DNA of 64,000 nucleotides, taken from Chitinophaga flava. Its GTDB lineage: Bacteria; Bacteroidota; Bacteroidia; Chitinophagales; Chitinophagaceae. The stretch is from positions 3,596,001-3,660,000 of the forward strand of contig NZ_QFFJ01000001.1 in assembly GCF_003308995.1 (NCBI RefSeq). Reading direction: 5' to 3'. A program made the position numbers and the translations under genes. Shown one piece after another: positions 59,238 through 64,000 of this stretch (within the stretch, counting starts at the first letter, position 1; each line of letters starts with the position of its first letter). The notes beneath the pieces are model-generated. The model was not told where the DNA came from. It ran no database searches and worked only from the letters and a program-made list of their open reading frames with translations.

Positions 59238-60104
59238 ATGCTGAAATCTTTTTTATATCCAAAAAACTTCGTGTTATCATTACTGTTGGCAGCTGCTTGT
59301 CTGCTGACCAATAGGGTGGCGGCACAAAATGAGCTGGAATATGTAGGGGAGCTGGGTTTGTCGATAGGAGGGGCGCATTATTTCGGGGACCTCAATACCA
59401 GAGGGGCTTTAAATGCAATGAAGCCGGCTGTGGGCGTATACTACCGGAAATACCTCAACGAATATGTGGGGGTACGTGCCCATGCTCGTTTTATGCAGTT
59501 GGGCTACTCCGATGTATATAATAAAAATGAATTTCAACATCGCAGAAACCTGAGCTTTAATACCAATTTGTTTGAGCTGGCGTTGCAGGGGGATTTCAAC
59601 TTTTTCAAGTTTGAGCCGGGCACGCTGGACCACCGTTTTTCTCCTTATCTGACGGGCGGTGCCAGTATATTCCACTTCAATCCTTACGCTTACCTGGACG
59701 GGAAAAAATACTTTTTGCAGCCGTTACGTACGGAGGGGCAGGGATCGGCCCTGTATCCGGACCGTAAACCTTACAGTCTGGTATCTTACGCTTTTTTGAT
59801 CGGAGGAGGTTTTAAGTATAATATTTCAAAAAAAGTGAATGTGGGCCTGGAAGCCCTGTATCGTTTTACCCAGACAGATTATCTGGATGATGTTAGCGGC
59901 ACTTACGCCGGGCCAATGGTTTTCCCGGCATTGGGTGACGGAAAGCCTTCAGTAGCTTCATTATTACAGGACCGTTCTTATGTAACTGGTACGCCTATTG
60001 GTGTAGCCGGCCGGCAGCGTGGCAATAGCCGTGATAAAGACCAGTACCTGACCATCGAACTCACGATAAGTATCCTGTTTACTTCCTATAATTGTAAATT
60101 TTAA
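59238..60104 (+). CDS. DUF6089 outer-membrane protein
   Basis: 288-residue protein with a signal peptide (about 30 residues, ending RVAAQ) followed by a predicted eight-stranded barrel: LELSIGGAHYFGDLN-like repeats (YVGELGLSIGGAHYFGDLNT, GVYYRKYLNEYVGVRAHARF, SYAFLIGGGFKYNISKKVNV). The ending ELTISILFTSYNCKF fits a barrel C-terminus. The family regularly precedes uppS-bamA in Bacteroidota, which suggests a role in outer-membrane biogenesis; its function is unknown. Confidence 0.85.
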   Translation: MLKSFLYPKNFVLSLLLAAACLLTNRVAAQNELEYVGELGLSIGGAHYFGDLNTRGALNAMKPAVGVYYRKYLNEYVGVRAHARFMQLGYSDVYNKNEFQHRRNLSFNTNLFELALQGDFNFFKFEPGTLDHRFSPYLTGGASIFHFNPYAYLDGKKYFLQPLRTEGQGSALYPDRKPYSLVSYAFLIGGGFKYNISKKVNVGLEALYRFTQTDYLDDVSGTYAGPMVFPALGDGKPSVASLLQDRSYVTGTPIGVAGRQRGNSRDKDQYLTIELTISILFTSYNCKF

Positions 60105-60238
60105 ATTACGGTTAACTTACTTTTCTACGGGTAGCCGTTTCTTGACTCCGGATGACCGGGTTATACCTCCGAAAATCCTTAGAATCCCCACTGGTATTGA
60201 TTTCGCTGTTAAAACTACGTTAAAACAGAGGGCTGAGC

Positions 60239-60276
60239 TTTGCTAAAAAAGTCATTACTCTATTTTTGTATCTTTG
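60239..60276 (+). promoter_or_regulatory. Promoter of uppS-bamA-ompH
   Basis: TTTG (60239-60242) and TATTTTTG (60261-60268) are 18 bp apart, and a second -7 word TATCTTTG (60269-60276) directly adjoins. The leader before uppS is about 50 nt. Confidence 0.65.
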
Positions 60277-60328
60277 CACACTTTTATTAGTAAATCTGTA
60301 ATAATCTGATATAATACGCCTGACACAA

Positions 60329-61090
60329 ATGAGCTTGAAGGATAAATTAGACTTACAACGGTTACCCCGCCACATCGCCATTATCATGGACGGTAACGGC
60401 CGTTGGGCTAAGGAGCGAGGACAAGACAGGCTGTATGGGCATCACGAAGGCGTGGAAAGTGTGCGCAATATCGTTGAAACCTGTGCAGAACTTGGAATAG
60501 GTTACCTTACCCTGTATGCCTTTTCTACCGAAAACTGGGACCGTCCGGTATATGAAGTAAATGGCATTATGGAACTGCTGGTTAACACCATCCGGAAGGA
60601 GGTAGGCACCCTATCCAAAAACAATATCAGGCTGAGTGTTATTGGCGATATGGAAATGTTGCCACCCCAATGCCGGCAGGAAATGGAAGAGGCAATAGCC
60701 CTTACAAGCCATAATACCGGCCTTAATCTTGTCATGGCCCTCAGCTATAGTGCCCGGTGGGAAATCGTGAATGCTGCCCAGAAAATAGCGCTGGATGTGA
60801 AAAAAGGGACCCTGGACCCGGCGACTGTTACGCCGGAAGTATGGGAAAAATATCTCTGTACTGCCGGACTGCCCGACCCGGAATTAATGATCCGTACCAG
60901 TGGAGAATGCCGGATCAGTAATTTCTTACTATATCAGCTGGCTTACGCGGAACTGTACTTTACAGATACCCGTTGGCCGGACTTCCGCAATGAACATCTT
61001 TACCAAGCCATCTTAAATTTTCAAACCAGAGAACGGCGCTTTGGCAAAACAAGCGAACAAATTCAGCAGAATGAAGAAATTATTTCCTAA
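60329..61090 (+). CDS. uppS: Undecaprenyl (isoprenyl) diphosphate synthase
   Basis: Cis-prenyltransferase making the C55 carrier lipid for peptidoglycan and glycan synthesis. The 253-residue protein has catalytic Asp in AIIMDGNGRWAKERG, the FSTENW motif in LYAFSTENWDRP, and RTSGECRISNFLLYQLAYAE with the terminal WPDF. bamA starts 20 bp before its stop codon, in another frame. Confidence 0.97.
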   Translation: MSLKDKLDLQRLPRHIAIIMDGNGRWAKERGQDRLYGHHEGVESVRNIVETCAELGIGYLTLYAFSTENWDRPVYEVNGIMELLVNTIRKEVGTLSKNNIRLSVIGDMEMLPPQCRQEMEEAIALTSHNTGLNLVMALSYSARWEIVNAAQKIALDVKKGTLDPATVTPEVWEKYLCTAGLPDPELMIRTSGECRISNFLLYQLAYAELYFTDTRWPDFRNEHLYQAILNFQTRERRFGKTSEQIQQNEEIIS

Positions 61091-63830
61091 GGGCCTTCTG
61101 GCTATAGCATTATGTTGCAGTGCTGGCATACGTGTATCCGCTCAACAGAAAGATACCGTCCCCCCTGTACAGCCTCCCGCTAATCCGCCGGCAGTTTCCC
61201 CGCTTAGCATGGGCGCTCCGCAACAGTACGAAATTGCCGATATCACCGTTGCTGGTACCCAATACCTGGATAAATCATTACTGCTGTCGCTCTCAGGCCT
61301 CAGTGTAGGTGATAAGGTTGTATATCCCGGCGGTGACCAGTTCACCAAGGCTATCCAAAGCCTCTGGTCTCAGCGCCTGTTTGCTGATGTAACCATCTAT
61401 GTTACCAAAATCGAAGACGGTAAGATCTGGCTCGAAATAGGTCTTATCGAAATGCCCCGTATCAGCAGCTTCTCCTTCAAAGGCATCAAAAAATCAGAAG
61501 CTGATGATATCACCACCAAATCCGGCTTGCGTAAAGGTACCGTGGTGACCCCCAGCATCAAACAAAACGTAATCGGCGTAGTACATAAATACTATGCAGA
61601 CAAAGGTTTTGGTAATGCTACCGTAAAAATCGAAGAAAGAAAAGATACCGGCCAGGTAAACTCCATGGGCCTGGTGTTTTTTGTCAATAAAGGCCAAAAG
61701 GTCCGTATCGAAGACATCAACTTCGTAGGCAACTACAATATCGCGGACTCCAGGCTCAAAAAGAAAATGAAGGGTACCAAGGAGCGCACCCGTATCACCC
61801 TGTATCCAAATACTCAAAGGGTATACGTAGACTCCCTGTCCAAACCGGATGACTTCTGGCAAACCTATGGTTACCTGCAGCCAACCCGCGCACTTGAAAA
61901 GCTGGACCCTTACTTCCGGTTTAAGCTTTTCAGCTCCGCCAAATTCAACGAAGGAAAATATATCGAGGACAAAGGGAAAATTGTAAGCTACTACAACTCC
62001 AAAGGTTATAGGGACGCCCTCATCCTGAAGGACACTACTTACAAATCCCCTTCCCAGAACCTCAATATCGATCTGGCTATCTCTGAAGGTAAAAAATACT
62101 ACTTCGGTGACATTACCTGGAAAGGTAATACCCGCTACAGTGACTCCATACTGACCCGTATCCTGGGTATCAAAAAAGGAGACGTGTATAACCTGGAACT
62201 GCTGGAGAAAAGACTGGGTAAACAAATGTCCCAGGAAGGTGGTGACATCACCGGCTACTACATGGACTATGGTTACCTCTTCTTCCAGATTGACCCGGTG
62301 GAAATCGGTATCCGTGGCGATACCATCGACTACGAGATCCGTTTACGTGAAGGTCCGCAGGCTACCATTAAGGAAGTGCGTATCGCGGGTAACGAAAAAA
62401 CCAACGAACACGTTATCCGTCGTGAACTCCGTACCATCCCCGGCGAAAAATTCAGCCGTGCAGACCTGATCCGTTCCAACCGTGAGATCGCCAACCTCGG
62501 CTTCTTCAACCCGGAAAAGATCGGTATGAACCCCGTGCCTAACGTAGCTGATGGTACTGTGGACATCGACTATACCGTAGAAGAAAAAGCCAACGACCAG
62601 CTGGAACTGTCTGCAGGATGGGGTGGTTATATCGGTCTGACCGGTACACTCGGTGTAACATTCAACAACTTCTCCCTGCGCAACATCTTCCGCAAAGAAA
62701 CCTGGGACCCGTTGCCAAGCGGTGATGGCCAAAAGCTCTCTGTACGTGTGTCTTCCAATGGTAAGGCTTACCGTTCCTACAACTTCTCCTTCACCGAGCC
62801 ATGGCTGGGTGGTAAGAAAAGGAATCAGTTCTCCGTTAGTTTCTACAGCAGCTATCAGAACCCTTACGCCTACAGCAACTACTACCAGAACGTTTATAAC
62901 CAGAACACTACCACCACTGACGGTCACTTTAAAGTACTGGGTGCTTCCGTGTCACTGGGTAAACAGCTGAAATGGCCGGATGACTTCTTTACGCTGATCT
63001 ATTCCGTAAACTATCAGCAGTATAAACTGAAGAACTATAATTACTTTGGTATTGCGGGCTTTGATAACGGTACTTCCAACAACCTGAACCTGAAGTTCAC
63101 GCTGGCTCGTTCTTCTGTAGACCAGCAGATCTTCCCGCGTAGTGGTTCCAATTTCATGCTGTCTGCACAGTATACGCCTCCTTACTCTCTGTTCAATCCA
63201 CAGAAAGATTATACCAAGGAGCCAATTACTACGCAGTTCAATTTTATCGAGTACCAGAAATACCGCTTCAACGCAGAATGGTACGTGCCGTTGAGCCGTC
63301 CGATGGGTAGCGACAACAAGACTTTTGTGTTGAAAGTGGCCGCCAAATTCGGTTATATCACCAGCTACAACAACCGTACTACGCTGTCGCCGTTCGGTCG
63401 CTTTGAGTTGGGCGGTGATGGTCTGAGTAACTTTGCGATCTATGACCGTGATATCATCTCCCAGAGAGGTTATCCGGTATACTATACCTCCAATCCTAGT
63501 GTAAACCCGGAAAACGGTCAGCCACAAGGCTACCAGGGTTTCACTGTGTTCAACAAATATGTAATGGAGCTGCGTTATCCGTTTAGCCTGAACCCCAGTT
63601 CCACCATCTTTGGTCTGGCGTTCCTGGAGGCGGCCAACGGTTACCGTGATATGAAAGAGTACAATCCCTTCCAGCTGCGTCGCTCTGCTGGTATAGGTAT
63701 GCGCTTTTATCTGCCGATGTTTGGATTGCTTGGATTTGATTATGGTATAGGATTTGACCGTATCCAGCCTGGTGGAGGTCTGAAGGATGCGGCTAAGTTT
63801 ACCTTCATGCTCGGCTTCGAACCAGAATAA
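61071..63830 (+). CDS. bamA: Outer membrane protein assembly factor BamA
   Basis: Central subunit that inserts beta-barrel proteins into the outer membrane. The 919-residue precursor starts with a signal peptide (MKKLFPKGLLAIALCCSAG) at 61071, followed by five POTRA domains (about residues 60-480) and the 16-strand barrel with the lid-lock sequence around GLSNFAIYDRDIISQRGYP and the VRGF-like position. The C-terminal KFTFMLGFEPE ends unusually without a terminal aromatic. It overlaps uppS by 20 bp and precedes ompH by 68 bp. Confidence 0.96.
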   Translation: MKKLFPKGLLAIALCCSAGIRVSAQQKDTVPPVQPPANPPAVSPLSMGAPQQYEIADITVAGTQYLDKSLLLSLSGLSVGDKVVYPGGDQFTKAIQSLWSQRLFADVTIYVTKIEDGKIWLEIGLIEMPRISSFSFKGIKKSEADDITTKSGLRKGTVVTPSIKQNVIGVVHKYYADKGFGNATVKIEERKDTGQVNSMGLVFFVNKGQKVRIEDINFVGNYNIADSRLKKKMKGTKERTRITLYPNTQRVYVDSLSKPDDFWQTYGYLQPTRALEKLDPYFRFKLFSSAKFNEGKYIEDKGKIVSYYNSKGYRDALILKDTTYKSPSQNLNIDLAISEGKKYYFGDITWKGNTRYSDSILTRILGIKKGDVYNLELLEKRLGKQMSQEGGDITGYYMDYGYLFFQIDPVEIGIRGDTIDYEIRLREGPQATIKEVRIAGNEKTNEHVIRRELRTIPGEKFSRADLIRSNREIANLGFFNPEKIGMNPVPNVADGTVDIDYTVEEKANDQLELSAGWGGYIGLTGTLGVTFNNFSLRNIFRKETWDPLPSGDGQKLSVRVSSNGKAYRSYNFSFTEPWLGGKKRNQFSVSFYSSYQNPYAYSNYYQNVYNQNTTTTDGHFKVLGASVSLGKQLKWPDDFFTLIYSVNYQQYKLKNYNYFGIAGFDNGTSNNLNLKFTLARSSVDQQIFPRSGSNFMLSAQYTPPYSLFNPQKDYTKEPITTQFNFIEYQKYRFNAEWYVPLSRPMGSDNKTFVLKVAAKFGYITSYNNRTTLSPFGRFELGGDGLSNFAIYDRDIISQRGYPVYYTSNPSVNPENGQPQGYQGFTVFNKYVMELRYPFSLNPSSTIFGLAFLEAANGYRDMKEYNPFQLRRSAGIGMRFYLPMFGLLGFDYGIGFDRIQPGGGLKDAAKFTFMLGFEPE

Positions 63831-63898
63831 TTGCCAAATAAATTTATATATTGCGAAATCAACCGGAATTCCGGAGATGGCAAAAAAATACATGTAGC

Positions 63899-64000
63899 AT
63901 GAAGAAATTATTTATTACAGCAGCCTTTATGATGGCTATGGCAGGTGCAGCCAATGCACAACGCTATTGTGTGATAGATACCAAATATATCCTGGAGAGC
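63899..64000 (+). CDS. OmpH/Skp-family periplasmic chaperone, 3' end outside window
   Basis: Only 34 codons are present: a signal peptide (MKKLFITAAFMMAMAGAANA) followed by QRYCVIDTKYILES, the typical beginning of OmpH/Skp (conserved VDTxYILE). Skp-like chaperones escort unfolded outer-membrane proteins, consistent with the position directly after bamA. Confidence 0.85.
   Translation, partial: MKKLFITAAFMMAMAGAANAQRYCVIDTKYILES

Noticed and set aside
1..64000. CRISPR arrays, insertion sequences, prophage or rRNA
   Set aside because: No spaced direct repeats, transposase, integrase or phage genes, and no rRNA sequence were found.

Overview
The window looks like a chromosomal segment from a gliding, Gram-negative member of the Bacteroidota, most probably Chitinophagaceae (Chitinophaga-like). 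The main signs are lineage-typical families (GldC, DUF4290 upstream of murA, DUF5522, IPExxxVDY family, DUF6089, a Rho with a long acidic N-terminal insertion), promoters of the form TTTG-N19/20-TAnnTTTG, and the near absence of Shine-Dalgarno sequences. I see no insertion sequence, prophage, CRISPR array or rRNA. Almost everything is core or house-keeping, densely packed in short operons on both strands.

Layout. 0-6.8 kb: end of a membrane-protein gene, an NtrC-type regulator, a ChrA transporter, an isopenicillin-N-synthase-like oxygenase, an orphan ExbD and asnS. 7-10.5 kb: rho, a small outer-membrane barrel protein and a TetR regulator with a probable operator on its own promoter. 10.8-13.6 kb: a LytTR response regulator and its 7TM histidine kinase. 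13.6-15.7 kb: pterin dehydratase, an IPExxxVDY protein and an overlapping trmB-DUF5522-alkyltransferase-like cluster. 15.8-16.1 kb: a free-standing RNA gene (below). 16.2-19.2 kb: Lrp/AsnC regulator, tryptophan 2,3-dioxygenase, a hydrolase and a dehydrogenase. 19.3-25.3 kb: DUF4290-murA, gmk, CNNM/CorC membrane protein, a possible 38-residue secreted peptide, tatC and rpiB. 25.4-29 kb: M28 peptidase, a long spacer, an HdeD-like protein and an ECF sigma factor. 29.4-36.4 kb: UvrD/PcrA helicase, recX, an omega-amidase-like hydrolase, a VOC protein, nagA and a GT39 membrane enzyme. 36.4-44.7 kb: thiL, an inositol monophosphatase, GH3, LysE exporter, KorB without KorA, an AhpD-like protein and a PSMA-like peptidase. 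44.8-55.8 kb: peptidoglycan amidase, acyl-CoA dehydrogenase, hydrolases, glycosyltransferases, an orphan ABC permease, a lipoprotein, gldC, YqeY and CvpA. 55.9-64 kb: the envelope cluster CBS protein-BamA-like-nadK-DUF6089-uppS-bamA-ompH, which ends at the window edge.

How they fit together. Envelope biogenesis dominates: murA, uppS, the amidase, bamA and ompH, a BamA-like protein, tatC, and GT2/GT39 enzymes. Translation, nucleotide and cofactor genes (asnS, trmB, gmk, nadK, thiL, rpiB) and catabolic genes (kynA, nagA, acyl-CoA dehydrogenase, KorB) are interspersed.

The most unusual object is at 15850-15992 (minus strand): a 143-nt tRNA-like RNA with a complete set of tRNA features and encoded CCA, but a 74-nt variable region folding into a two-helix arm. 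It has its own canonical promoter and intrinsic terminator. The anticodon-position triplet is GUC and the discriminator is G, which fits aspartate, although the body resembles tRNA-Leu. Other points of note are imperfect palindromes in many spacers, a fosfomycin-insensitive MurA signature (Asp for Cys), very short mRNA leaders, and a cysteine-containing small ORF antisense to the ECF sigma-factor leader.
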